64,000 bases of DNA from Calliopum simillimum. Its lineage: Eukaryota; Arthropoda; Insecta; Diptera; Lauxaniidae. The notes beneath the pieces are model-generated. The model had not been told where the DNA came from. It worked only from the letters and a program-made list of their open reading frames with translations, and searched no databases. Location: NCBI GenBank assembly GCA_951812925.1, contig OX638372.1, forward strand, positions 7,502,001 to 7,566,000, in the 5' to 3' direction. The first letter of the stretch is position 1; each line of letters starts with the position of its first letter. Shown here in pieces: positions 10,701 to 20,099 of this stretch. The translations under genes and the position numbers were made by a program.

Positions 10701-13351
10701 AAACGCTTCTTTCTCAAAACATGAAAAATGTAGATGTCTAGTTGTAGTTTTAACCTGACGAAATGTGCATTAACTCAAGAGGTGGTCACTTGACCGTTAT
10801 CACTTTTTTAACTTAATCTCGTAAATTTAAGCCTTTAAGTAAACTATTGGCGGAAATGAAACTCAATCTTTTTCATTTGTAATAAAATGGCAGCTAATCA
10901 ACATAATGTTCTTACTTTTGCCATACCTGTTTGTTTAAATTTTGCTAAAAAATGTCATCTTTTTATTATTGCAAAGAATGGTGTTATAGTCAAGCTCTTC
11001 GATCATAAATCCGCGCTGAAGGATCCTATTAATCAGGTACCTTATTCAAGCATTTAATTTTCATTTGAAATCATTTACTAATAAATTGTTTGCAATTTTC
11101 CAAGGTTTGTAAATTGGTAAAAAAACGTGAATTTACACAATCACTGATAGAGTTGGGTCTACTGGAGCCATCGAACATTTTGCAAAATGAATTAAAATTG
11201 ACTGATAATGAAAACAATATGGAATACAATGCACAGGAATTGACAATGGAGCATAGGCATGTCTACGATTATAAAAATGTAAAGGTATGATGAGTTGATG
11301 AAAATGATTTTAATTCACAAAACAAGAATCTAATTAAAACTTTTTTTATTTCTCTTACGAAGCTCAACTTAATCAAACACCTTTGTGAATCGCCATTGGC
11401 TGCCAATAGCAATCTATCAAAAAATGCATTACGTCTTTTGCATTCAGCACAATTAGCCGATATGGAATTTGAGGTTCATACATATGTCAGCACAACATCA
11501 TCAATACCAGGTATAACAGTACTTGGTAAGGATGATTTTTTGGAGGTGCCACAATTGAGTCATCATCAGCAGCATCAATTACAAACGCCGCCGCCAGCTA
11601 CAACACAAGAACAACAACATCAATCAACTATACAAATTCACTCGTTTAGAGCACATCGTGTGATTGTTTCGACACGGTAATGATGGAACTTTTTATTTTT
11701 ACTAGAATCGCCCAGTTATCAAAATTTGACCACAAATGTATTAAATATTTTTGGTACTTTGTGGACAGTTTTAGTACTTTTTTTGCTATTTGGTACAAAA
11801 TAGAAGCACCATTTATTATCTCTGGTACAATGACAAATGTGAAACAAAAAGAAAACAAAAAACATGAAGTCAGTGTCATTCAGCTTTTTGTGTTTCTCTG
11901 TATCATCTTTTTAGCTCTGTGTGATCGCGTATTTTGTGGTTGGTAATTTTAAAAAATTTGCATTTAATTTTTCCTGGCTAAATGGCAAAATATTAAAATA
12001 ATTTTAACTTTGTGCACATTAATATAGTTAAAAAGGTAGGACAAATTTTTGTCTTGCGTATTAATACATAGATTTACCTTTGGGACACATTATGAGATCG
12101 TTATTGATTTGTTTGCTAAGTCTGCATATTATTGGTGCGTATTTTTCTTAAAAAACCAAAGTGCTTTGAATTAGGGGACTGCACAAGACATTGTGTAATA
12201 GTTTTAAGACATTTCGTTTCAAGTTACGTTATGTCGCGTGCAAATGTTTAGACAGCACTTGGACATGTCTTGTTTGCTTCAGTTCAGTTCATACGCTGTG
12301 GTTGCAGTGTGCGCGTTTTATACTGACCTGAAGTATTTGTTCGTATAAGATACAGTACACTGAAGTATTTGTTGGAATCAGGTTTCCTTTTAACACCGAT
12401 AAAACAAGACAGTGTACTTCAGTGTCAAAATGAAATCATTGTAAAGTATAGATTTGAATTTTGAAATTCTTGGATCAAATACTTCAGTTCAGTGTAAAAT
12501 GTGCAAGCAAGGAAAGTCACTATGTTTTGTGCAGGCCCTTAGTTGGAATACACTGCAGCTGACAATTGGAAAGAAGCTCTTGTTGCCATAATTTATTCGT
12601 TACTTTTACAATAAAAGATGTTCCCCTTTTATACTTTCAGCTGTGAATGGTTCAAAAAAGCGCTGCTTTCGGGTATGCAGGAAAGTATTACAAGGTATGT
12701 TATGATAATAGGAAGTCTCAAAATGTTTAAACAAATAATTTCTGTTTTTTTCTTAGAAAAATCATCATAACGGATACTTCACCCGTGATATTCAGACGTT
12801 TGCTATTATATTTGTATGGTGCACCAATCGATAAAACTGTTGGAGCTGAACAAATTTGCGAGTTAATGCTACTCGCCGATCGCTATTCCATTGATGATCT
12901 CAAAGTATGACTTGTAGTAAAATTCTGTTAAAACATTTTTTTAAAAAAATACAAAATTTACTTTTAGGAACTATGTGAAAATACGCTCAATTCATTGATT
13001 GATGAAGAGTCCGTTGTTTGCCTTTTGGGCATTGCTGATCGTTATATGGCGAGCGTTTTAAAATCAAATTGCCTTTCATTTTTATCACAACACGCGAATT
13101 TAACAAAATTAGATATGTTTAAGGAATTGCCACAAGGCATACAGGTTGGTTGAAATGTTTAATATTTAGTTATAATGATTAACAATGATTTTTCCTCGCA
13201 GTTGGAAGTAAAAGATCTCATACACTGGTATGGACGTGTTTCAGAACCATGGAGTGATGGTTTTAAATCACGTAGCGGTTCACGTCATAGTCTTAAGAGC
13301 CCTTCAAAGCCGCGTTCACGTTCAAGAAAATCATCACCATCTTATATATGA
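3551..13351 (+). CDS. Double BTB/POZ-domain protein, 17 coding exons (spliced gene)
   Basis: Rebuilt coding exons: 3551-3586, 4397-4446, 4514-4709, 6318-6497, 6560-7469, 7540-7674, 9303-9514, 9590-9661, 9726-10048, 10103-10287, 10894-11036, 11105-11284, 11363-11676, 12641-12694, 12757-12904, 12968-13144, 13202-13351 (stop TGA 13349-13351). Every junction is GT-AG and phases agree, giving about 1154 aa; exon 10 needs the second of two overlapping donors. The protein starts MAVDHTFLGTWE. It has a BTB domain split by a Gly/Ser/Thr-rich insertion (residues about 147-457), a helical middle (about 458-870), a second BTB with a His/Gln-rich insertion followed by a BACK-like segment (about 900-1105), and a basic Ser/Arg tail. 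BTB-BACK proteins often act as Cullin-3 adaptors; that role is inferred here. RhoBTB and IBtk also have two BTBs with the first interrupted, but no GTPase, RCC1 or ankyrin motif is seen. I do not recognise the gene name. Confidence 0.85.
3959..4362. repeat. MITE-like inverted-repeat element in intron 1
   Basis: The left arm from 3959 (GTTCCGAAATTCG) mirrors the right arm ending at 4362. Matching blocks include TTTTTGATGAAAACGGTGA against its diverged complement, GAATTACAGGTT, ATATTGATTT and ACGAAAAAGTAA. The arms run about 150-180 bp each with a short centre near 4125-4175. There is no coding capacity. It lies wholly inside intron 1, so it should not change the protein. Confidence 0.6.
5040..5240 (-). 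repeat. Two tandem units of a dispersed repeat in intron 3
   Basis: Two units of about 115-120 bp share AAAAAGTCATGAAACGCG / AAAAAGTCTTGAAACGCG, GAAAACACGAA and TTTTTGGTTCCGACAT-like words. They are the reverse complement of the repeat family at about 38540-38820 (TTTCATGACTTTTTACGACA and CGGAACCA words). This is a decayed mobile-element segment. Confidence 0.5.
5765..6060. repeat. Degenerate short tandem repeats in intron 3
   Basis: A unit of roughly 45 bp recurs: variants of GACGAAAACTAGGACGTTTTGATG and, near the right end, GTATGAAATATCCTACTTTT twice (about 5990-6040). The units are strongly diverged. No gene is visible; the two opposing short ORFs here are chance. Confidence 0.4.
6318..7469 (+). 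CDS. Exons 4-5: first BTB domain with a long low-complexity insertion
   Basis: Exon 4 (6318-6497, 60 codons) and exon 5 (6560-7469) are joined over a 62-bp intron. The BTB fold begins at ESYFTDVIIKSSNGLD (end of exon 4) and YHAHSSVLRLNGFD (start of exon 5), the classical strand-turn-strand-helix start of a BTB. About 225 residues then interrupt it: Gly runs (GGGGGG), Ser/Thr/Asn-rich stretches and SP/TP motifs (SPYRARSPSPFPSS, TPPSSPLTPVG). The fold resumes at LYNLPSFLLTPILHWLYTES and continues to ITLKK. The insertion has many possible proline-directed phosphorylation sites. Exon 5 ends in phase 1 at donor GTAAGT. Confidence 0.82.
7540..11284 (+). CDS. Exons 6-12: helical middle region of the double-BTB protein
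   Basis: Exons 7540-7674, 9303-9514, 9590-9661, 9726-10048, 10103-10287, 10894-11036 and 11105-11284 encode about 415 residues. Exons 6-8 are leucine/isoleucine-rich and look alpha-helical (for example VVNLIMDLHSILNRTIQ and TRIPLFMTQIHQLLKNIL). Exon 9 has a Pro/Arg patch (PPLSPRPRRPPHVAL) followed by a helical stretch. Exon 11 is more beta-like (LTFAIPVCLNFAKK, LFIIAKNGVIVKLF). No named domain was recognised. Intron 6 (7675-9302) holds an RTE-like LINE fragment and intron 10 (10288-10893) a MITE. Confidence 0.75.
8290..9057 (-). mobile_element. 5'-truncated non-LTR retrotransposon (RTE-like) in intron 6
   Basis: On the minus strand an open frame of about 250 codons encodes the C-terminal part of a reverse transcriptase. 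Recognisable motifs are FTYLGSIISMDGG, KSVLLYGCETW, KCLRRILKVWWP, WGWIGHTLRKP, GRGRPKTNWKR and DRDKWRDF, the layout I associate with RTE-type elements. The catalytic YADD region and the endonuclease are missing, so it is a dead 5'-truncated copy. Its 3' end has a short ATAC/TACA simple repeat (TATGTATGTATGTATTC on the + strand near 8278-8292), typical of RTE tails. It lies antisense inside intron 6 and appears young, since the frame is intact. Confidence 0.85.
10278..10292 (+). promoter_or_regulatory. Overlapping (4-nt tandem) splice donors at the end of exon 10
   Basis: After codons CAA GTT the sequence reads GTAAGTAGTAAT. The stronger-looking donor (GTAAGT at 10284) leaves exon 10 in phase 0, but the only plausible acceptor of exon 11 (CAG at 10891-10893) needs phase 1. 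The weaker donor GTAGTA at 10288, four bases on, restores the frame through QVVT-NQHN. Either the weak site makes the full-length mRNA or a micro-exon was missed. Confidence 0.5.
10504..10761. repeat. MITE X, copy 1 (intron 10)
   Basis: A 258-bp palindromic-ended element with terminal repeats TCGTCGGGTTAAAACTACAA and its complement, continuing through CTAGACATCT. The right end reads AGATGTCTAGTTGTAG then TTTTAACCTGACGA. A second copy with the same ends and core lies at 22222-23288. There is no coding capacity. The short antisense ORF here is chance. Confidence 0.8.
11363..13351 (+). CDS. Exons 13-17: second BTB, BACK-like segment and basic tail
   Basis: Exons 11363-11676, 12641-12694, 12757-12904, 12968-13144 and 13202-13351. 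The BTB begins near LADMEFEVHTYV, is interrupted by a His/Gln-rich stretch (SHHQQHQLQTPPP), and resumes with FRAHRVIVSTR, CEWFKKALLSGMQES and FRRLLLYLYGAP. It continues through ICELMLLADRYSIDDLKELC, very close to the BTB consensus. A BACK-like helical stretch follows (EESVVCLLGIADRYMASVLK). Exon 17 ends with a Ser/Arg/Lys-rich tail (SRSGSRHSLKSPSKPRSRSR) and stop TGA. Intron 13 (11677-12640) carries a hAT-like MITE. Confidence 0.85.
12172..12541. repeat. hAT-like MITE, copy 1 (intron 13)
   Basis: A 370-bp element with ends TAGGGGACTGCACAAGAC on the left and GTTTTGTGCAGGCCCTTA on the right, about 18 bp of imperfect terminal inverted repeat. Flanks CTTTGAAT (12164-12171) and GTTGGAAT (12542-12549) match at 6 of 8 positions, compatible with an old 8-bp hAT target duplication. 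Inside are repeated CTTCAGTTCAGT and CTGAAGTATTTGTT words. A diverged copy lies at 14079-14569. Confidence 0.7.
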
Positions 13352-13819
13352 CGCTGACTTTTGCTCTTAAGCGCCGCCGCTGGGGCATTTTTGGAATTTA
13401 GTATATTTTAAGTAGCATAAAAAGTTTTTAAAAAAAATGAACTTGCAGCTAATGTGAAAGCAATTCAAATTTATTAAAATTACATATATGAATTCAATCA
13501 TATCCATAAAATGTTGAGAAGATAAAATTTTTAATTAATTAATATTTCAAAATTTTCTTTAGAGAGATCGTAAATACAAAAATCAAAATGTAACATTTCC
13601 TGTGCATATGCAATACAAAAAATCTGATTATTATTTATCTCTGCTTTGATGAAATAATATAAAATTTTTTGTAATGCATATGCTTTTTCTAAAAAAACAC
13701 GTAAAAGAAATGAAACATCTTTGGCAATGTACGTAAAGAAACGATGTAAAGTTTTTTTTCTCTTGTGCTAGAAGTTACAATCATTTGCATATGAAAATAC
13801 ATGTTGCTCATTAACTTCA
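13352..13819 (+). other. 3' UTR / downstream flank of the double-BTB gene
   Basis: Non-coding AT-rich sequence after the stop codon. The first polyadenylation-like hexamer seen is ATTAAA at about 13473-13478; no canonical AATAAA was spotted in the first few hundred bases. The true mRNA end cannot be fixed by eye. Confidence 0.4.
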
Positions 13820-14012
13820 AGAACGGCACAACTCAAAAAACTCGAATTTTTAGTTAATGATGCAGAATTATGTGCTATATCATGCTTCATATTCTGTAAA
13901 AATTTCATATTAATATCTTTTACGGTCACCGTTTGAGAACGAAATAAATTTTTCAGTTGAAAACTTTAAACGTGTTTTCCGCAAAATCAAGTTTTTCGTC
14001 TTGTGCCGTTCT
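13820..14012. repeat. Small TIR element (MITE)
   Basis: About 193 bp bounded by AGAACGGCACAA on the left and TTGTGCCGTTCT on the right. The inverted repeat continues imperfectly inward (AAAAACTCGAATTTT against AAAATCAAGTTTTTC). Non-coding; family not identified. It sits just upstream of hAT-like MITE copy 2. Confidence 0.6.
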
Positions 14013-14078
14013 GAAAGTAAATGGGCGATGTGTAAATTTATGTATAGAATGCAAACAGTTTGCATATCTATACTTTCT

Positions 14079-14569
14079 AGATGTTTGCACAAGACGTCTT
14101 GTTAAAGTTTCGTTTTAAGATACGTTATGTCTTGTACCCGCTTTTTATTTATCAAATACTTCAGTTCAGTGTCACGTGCAAATGCCTAGACAGTACTTGG
14201 ATATGACATCAAATATGTACAATACTTGTTAGATTTGATTCTGATCAGTTCAGTGTATATACTGTAGCTGTAGTGTACACTACAAAATGCTACTTCAGTG
14301 ACAAAAGTGGTAGTAATTTTTCTACTCGAACTTTTTAAGCTGACCTGAAGTGTTTGTTTGTATAATAAACAGTGCACTGAAGTTTTGTTAGAATTGGTTT
14401 TATTGACATTGATAAAACAAGACAGCGTAGTTCTGTATCAAAATGATGTCAGTGTACAGTGAAGATTTGAATCGTGAATTTTTTGTATAAAATATTTGAG
14501 TTCAGGGTAAAACGTACGCGTAAAGAAAGGTACACTTTATTTCAAGGTGGCTTGTACAGGTCCCTGTGA
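14079..14569. repeat. hAT-like MITE, copy 2 (diverged)
   Basis: It shares with the intron-13 copy, in the same order, TTTGCACAAGAC, GATACGTTATGTC, GTGCAAATGCCTAGACAG, CTGACCTGAAGTGTTTG, GATAAAACAAGACAGCG and a degraded right end (TTGTACAGGTCCCTG). It is longer because of internal insertions around 14150-14330. No coding capacity. Confidence 0.65.
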
Positions 14570-15492
14570 TAGAACACAAAGAGCATATAAGAGATGAACG
14601 AGAAACAAGCTGTTGGCTTGTATATCGTTGCAACTCTCGCATACGCGCTGATCTTTGTAACGAAATGTGACGCGACCTTGAAATTTCACCATCAGCGTAG
14701 TCAAAGATGTTTCTCTTTAAGAAAAAGAAGAAAAAAAAAAAAAAAAATTCTCTTCTGCATCAATTAACGATCTAAATAATTCATTTATTATTTTATATCT
14801 TTATTTGGCGCTCGCTAAATTTCTATTCTAAAGTAGTAACGAAGAAAAAAAAAAAAAAACTTTATATGAATAACTCGAATTTGTATTTCTTGTGTGTTTT
14901 AAATGATGTATAAAAAGTATTAAAAAAACGAAAAAATTAATATAAAATCTCAGTGTGATTGTACCTCTTAAATGATGTGTTAAATTTTCCTAAGTCTCGT
15001 TTAAAGTTTTTTTTGAATTATTCAAAAAAATTAAAAGAAAAAACAATTGGTTTTGTAAACTTTGTAAAATTTTATGTACAAGTATAGCAAATTTATAGTC
15101 GAAACAAATTTTAGTATATATCTTAATTCTTGTTATTTAAATTGAAATTGAAAAATGTAGACGAATGTAGACTACGTTACAAATGTTTTCTTTTCTCTTT
15201 TTGATTGATTTATTCCATTTATTTACATATTATTAACTTTTTAACTAACTATTGCAATAATGCATATTTCGTTATTATACATATTTCTTTCTATTTATTA
15301 TTGTTATATTTATATACAACTATATATTGAAATTTTATTATAAAACAAATATTTTTATTACTGTGTATTTTCAAACTTATTATTAAAAATGCAGTCGAAA
15401 AAAAAAAAAACAAAAAATAGAAAGAGAAACTGTTTATCTAGAATATTTATGTATGTATTTACATTTCAAATTATATCAAAACTAATTGATCA
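14570..15492. other. AT-rich intergenic DNA
   Basis: Homopolymer A and T runs dominate (for example 14727-14747, 14845-14859, 15398-15410). No ORF, repeat family or RNA gene is supported. Confidence 0.4.
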
Positions 15493-15924
15493 TATGTGAC
15501 CGTCCAGAGGAAAAGCGACCTTATCTTCACTGATAAAATTTAACAGTACTGCTAAAAATAAGAGATAGTGTAAACTTTACTGGTTTTCAGTTGAAGTTAG
15601 AATTCAATGCTAAGAAGGCATGTTCTGAACATCATACAATTGATTTGAGCGCAATTATCATATTACAAATATCAATAAAAGTGCTTTTATCAAACCTCCA
15701 GCCTGTAAAAATTGATAATTGGCCAATTTTAAAGATCGACATGTATAAACTTGATTTTTTCATTTTACGATTTTAAAATGACACAACTCAGTCAATTTTT
15801 GGAATTTTCCAGTGATCGAGATGTCATTTTATTCAAAATAGTATGTGTCTTTAGAAAATGCAGAAAAAAAACTGGTTCTTGATTATGTGAAGATAAGGTC
15901 AATTTACCTCTGGACGTTCACATA
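15493..15924. repeat. MITE with TA flanks (Tc1/mariner-like)
   Basis: About 430 bp with ends TGTGACCGTCCAGAGG and, on the right, CCTCTGGACGTTCACA. Each end is flanked by TA (15493-15494, 15923-15924), as expected for Tc1/mariner-type insertion. The repeat continues inward as GACCTTATCTTCAC against GAAGATAAGGTC. The internal 61-codon ORF shows no transposase features. Confidence 0.75.
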
Positions 15925-16915
15925 TAATGAGAAAATGGGAATAATTAAAATTAAAATTAAAAAAAGAACCTTAAAGTGATGTAAAATTATATTTATTGTT
16001 GTCTTTTAATTCTTCAAATAAAATGTAACACTGCAAATTTACAAAATCCCAGAATAGTGTATGTTTTTTTTATTTGGTTTTAATTGGTAGACAAAAATTG
16101 AGATGAAACCGTTCGTTTCGAACTAAATCGAATTGAGATTGAACATTTTTGCAATCATAATCGATGGTATGGCTGGTTCGGATCGAAATCGAATTAGATG
16201 ATAAGGGTGATTGATGGAATTAAAAAGAAAATAAAAATGAATTATTTTTAAATTTTGTGTCATATTCCAGAATGAAATTTTCAGGAAATGAATATATGAG
16301 GAGTATAGAAACAAAGTCAGTAATCTCCACTTTTTTCGTGAATGTGTCTGATAATGCCAACTAGTTGCATTTGATGAAAGTTTGTGATCAGCCAAAATAG
16401 CAATAGTATAGTACGTGTATATCTGCATAGTCAAAAACTGTCAATCAAAACAAAGGAAGCAATGTCCATTGAAGATTGTTATTTTTGTTTTGACTGCTAA
16501 ATTTCTCGAGCAAAATTTCTTGGAGCTCCGCTGAAAAATAATATTGTGCTAATAGCCTGATTCACCTTTCCCAAATATCCGTGTATCAGAACATCGGTTA
16601 AGAAATGTCCTAGTTATGGACCACTTTTGGAGTTTTGTGAGGAAATATCGGTCAACTTAATATTTGGAAATATTCAAAAATCATAACCTCTAAACCGTAA
16701 AACATACCATCTAAATTTTTAGTTCATATGAAATGTTTTTTTTTTGTCTTCCACAAAATATATAGTACATGTACGGTTGCCAGACGTACTGTTTGAAACA
16801 GTAAATGTACTGTTTTTTTTAAAAAGTACTGTTTATGAGCAACACCCAAAACAGGACGCAAAAGTACTGTTTTTTCAATTATGTACTGTTCTTTGTACTG
16901 TTTTTTGTACTGTTT
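15925..16915. other. AT-rich DNA ending in TACTGTTT repeats
   Basis: No gene is visible. From about 16786 to 16915 the word TACTGTTT recurs at irregular spacing at least seven times, next to GGTTGCCAGACG. The repeats end where the 1-kb dispersed repeat begins and may be the remains of another element. Confidence 0.45.
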
Positions 16916-17918
16916 TTATACCCTACACCCAGGGTATATTCACTTTGTCCTTCCGTTTGTAACGCAGAGAAGGAGGCGTGGCAGATATAGAAAAGTATAT
17001 ATATTCTTGATCAGCGTCACCTCCTGAGTCGATATAGACATGTCCGTCTGTCTGTCTGTCTGTCTGGCTGGCTGGCTGGCTGGCTGGGTGGCTGGATGGC
17101 TGGCTGGGTGGCTGGCTGGGTGGCTGGCTGGGTGGCTGGCTGGGTGGCTGGCTGGCTGTGTGTTGAAATACACTTTTTGGGAAAACTGAGCAAGATATTT
17201 CAATGAAATTTGATACACTGCCTTCGTCGTCAAAGATAGCTCGGGAGATTGAAAATGAGCGAAATCGGTCAATGGACACGCCTACCGCCCATACAAAAAA
17301 TATATTCAAAATGCAATTTTAGGAGCATTTTTCACGACAATGCAACCAAAATACGCATAAATACTAAGAATTGTATGTGCAAGCTCTAAGAAAAAACTGA
17401 GCAAATTCAGACAAGAGGGCGTGGCACCTCCCATATAAGCAAAAGCTTCAAAACGCTATACAGAAAGCGTTTTATGAGATATTCGAACCAAATTTGACTC
17501 AGACACTAAGAGTCATAAATGAAAGCTCTCAACAAAAATTGGATGAAATTGGACCAGGGGGCGTGGCACCTCCCATATGAGCAAAAAATTCAAAATGCTA
17601 TACTGAAAGAGTTTTTTGAGATAATCCAACCAAACGTCACTCAAATACTAAAGACTAAATATGCGCGCTCTAAGCTAAAACTAGAAGAACTCGGACAAGA
17701 GGGCGTGGCACCTCCTATATAAGCAAAAGCTTCAAAACGCTATACTGAAAAAGTTTTTCACTCAGACACTAAAAACTATAAATACAAGCTCTGAACAAAA
17801 ACTGGATGAACTCGGACACGAGGGCGTAGCACCTCCCATATGAGCAAAATTTTGAAAATACTGCAGTGTAGGGTATTTAATGTTTGGCCAGGCCAAATTT
17901 TACACCCTTACTAGTTTT
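16916..17918. repeat. Dispersed 1-kb repeat, copy A
   Basis: It begins TATACCCTACACCCAGGGTA and ends TTTACACCCTTACTAGTTTT. A near-identical copy B lies at 27213-28158 in the same orientation. The left part has GATATAGACATGTCCGTC and a TGTC/TGGC/TGGG microsatellite (17042-17160). The right part has four diverged units of about 140 bp, each with GAGGGCGTGGCACCTCC and AAACGCTATAC words. The GTCCGTCTGTC signature recurs in fly genomes, but I cannot name the family. Ser/Gln/Pro reading frames on the minus strand come from the microsatellite and are not genes. Confidence 0.8.
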
Positions 17919-19476
17919 TTTTTTAAATTTTGTGTTGGAAAATATAATTTGCTTATGTTTGTAGCAAAATACAGCTTGACTGAATTTTTAATAAAAATAA
18001 TAAATTTTGAGTGACACTGTATAACTTGTTGATCACTCTAACTTCACGATTGTCATAAAACTCGATTTTATAAAAAACATTGATATGGATTTGCTTTTTG
18101 ACGTGTTCATTTAGTTTGAATTTTTTCTGAAGCTGTGCAAATATAAAAGCGAGTTGACGCAAAATGGAAACCGTAAATAGTGGTATATTTCCGAATTTTG
18201 AAAAAGTATACAGTTTTATTTTTTTATACATACTTCATTCAAACGCACCCACTGAAAGAGTATCCTTTTTAATGTTTTCATATTGGAAAAAGGAACGAAA
18301 CGTCTTTTATTAAAGATATTTAGAATGTGAACTGATTATATGGACTAACTACGGGTATAACTGTATTGTATTCAATATTTTGTTTTTTTCAAAACTATAG
18401 CGAAGAGACATGGAATTGTGAAGTTTTTACAACAAAGTTATAAAAACTTGTAAGATACTTTTCATTGGACATATTATTATTTAAAAGGGGACCCCAACAT
18501 ACGGCTAAAAAACATTAAAATTTTTTTTTTTAAATATTTCTAATGGAGTAATCGTAATACTTCCTTAGGAAAAGTTCAATGATGTTTTGCGTGCTTTAAC
18601 TTTCTGACATTAGGGTGGTACATTAGAGTAGTAGGAACTGAGATCTGCTTTGCAAGTACTTAAATTGGGTACACGATGTCAATGACCTCTAGCGGCCCCC
18701 TTAAGACATTAATATTGATGCATCACACTTAAAAATTGGACTATACATGCCATATATATGACGAAAAATGATAATACGTTAAAAAAAAAAAAAATTCCCG
18801 AAATTGCCTGAATAAAATGATTCGAATTCGATGGCGTACGTTAGTCTTTTTTCTGATACGGTCTACAATGCAAGCATAATTCAGATTTTCAGGAATGCAA
18901 AAAGAATTTTCAACATTGTTTTTTTCCTTTGAAAAATGATTTAAATACCTACTCCTGAATATGTTAAAAAATAATTCATGTGTTCTATCAATTGAAGCAA
19001 ATGCATTCATCTATTGTTATTGGTATGCATAAATCTGTTTAAAGCTGCTGCTGCATATATGAACGATTAGGTAGGTGTCCATTGACTGGCAACTCTTTAG
19101 CAATACATGTAACGTGACTTGTCATCTGTTCTCATCTTTATGGTTCTTCACTTATCGGTTCACATTAAGTTGCCAGCAAGGACTCTTCATAGTCCCTTAA
19201 CTCAATTACTCTATTATGCAACGCCGCTATTGATGATGATGCCTATTATCCTTCCACTATTGCTACTTCCTCTTCTATTATATTTCTATTATCTTTGTCT
19301 TTGTGTTGCTACTATTGTCTTTATTATCATTTTGTTTACGCAGTACATTGGGTTGCAAAGTTTCACTTTAAAATTTGACCAAAAATATTTTAAGATAAGA
19401 AATTTGTTTTAAATTTTTTATCTTTGGTTTATGCAAAATTTATTCCTAGAAAATTACGCCACATCATTTACAAAGA
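17919..19476. other. AT-rich DNA with a weak repeat segment
   Basis: No gene is supported. Between about 18483 and 18790 the order GACCCC, CTAATGGAGTAATCG, GATGTCAATGACCTCTAGCG and ATGACGAAAAATGAT resembles the repeat units at 46880-47290, suggesting a diverged copy of that family. Confidence 0.4.
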
Positions 19477-19990
19477 GCAAGAACAAGAGCAAGAACAAGA
19501 TCAAGAGCAAGAGCAAGAGCAAGAGCAAGAGCAAGAGCAAGAGCAAGAGCAAGAGCAAGAGCAAGAGCAAGAGCAAGAGCAAGAACAAGAGCAAGAGCAA
19601 GAGCAAGAGCAAGAGCAAGAGCAAGAGCAAGAGCAAGAGCAAGAGCAAGAGCAAGAGCAAGAGCAAGAGCAAGAGCAAGAGCAAGAGCAAGAGCAAGAGC
19701 AAGAGCAAGAGCAAGAGCAAGAGCAAGAGCAAGAGCAAGAGCAAGAGCAAGAGCAAGAGCAAGAGCAAGAGCAAGAGCAAGAGCAAGAGCAAGAGCAAGA
19801 GCAAGAGCAAGAGCAAGAGCAAGAGCAAGAGCAAGAGGAAGAGGAAGAGCAAGAGCAAGAGCAAGAGCAAGAGCAAGAGCAAGAGCAAGAGCAAGAGCAA
19901 GAGCAAGAGCAAGAGCAAGAGCAAGAGCAAGAGCAAGAGCCAGAGCATAGGCAAGAACAAGAGCAAAAGCAAGCGCAAGAGCAAAAGGAA
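19477..19990. repeat. Hexanucleotide satellite (GAGCAA)n
   Basis: Roughly 84 copies of the 6-mer GAGCAA, almost perfect from about 19506 to 19938. Interruptions include GAGGAAGAGGAA near 19835 and scattered GAACAA/GATCAA units near both ends. The unit has no stop codon in most frames, so long open frames of (Glu-Gln)n, (Lys-Ser)n, poly-Leu and (Ala-Leu)n appear on both strands. I consider these artefacts of the repeat. The hexamer differs by one base from the ACCAAG hexamer inside the hAT MITE at 29637-30079. Confidence 0.95.
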
Positions 19991-20099
19991 GAACTGGGAA
20001 TATTGAAGTCATCCTACATTTCATGTAAGATAGTGTTTTTTGTAAATACAATAAGCATTCTATTTTTTTTTTTTAAGAAAATGTGTATTTTTCATTCTT

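Noticed and set aside
11680..11946. 88-aa frame after exon 13
   Set aside because: It starts inside the intron after a good GTAATG donor; exon 14 continues the BTB consensus in frame, so this is intronic.
16923..17309. Ser/Gln/Pro-rich minus-strand frames in the dispersed repeats (also 27221-27551)
   Set aside because: They arise from the TGGC/TGGG microsatellite inside repeat copies A and B and differ in length and frame between copies.
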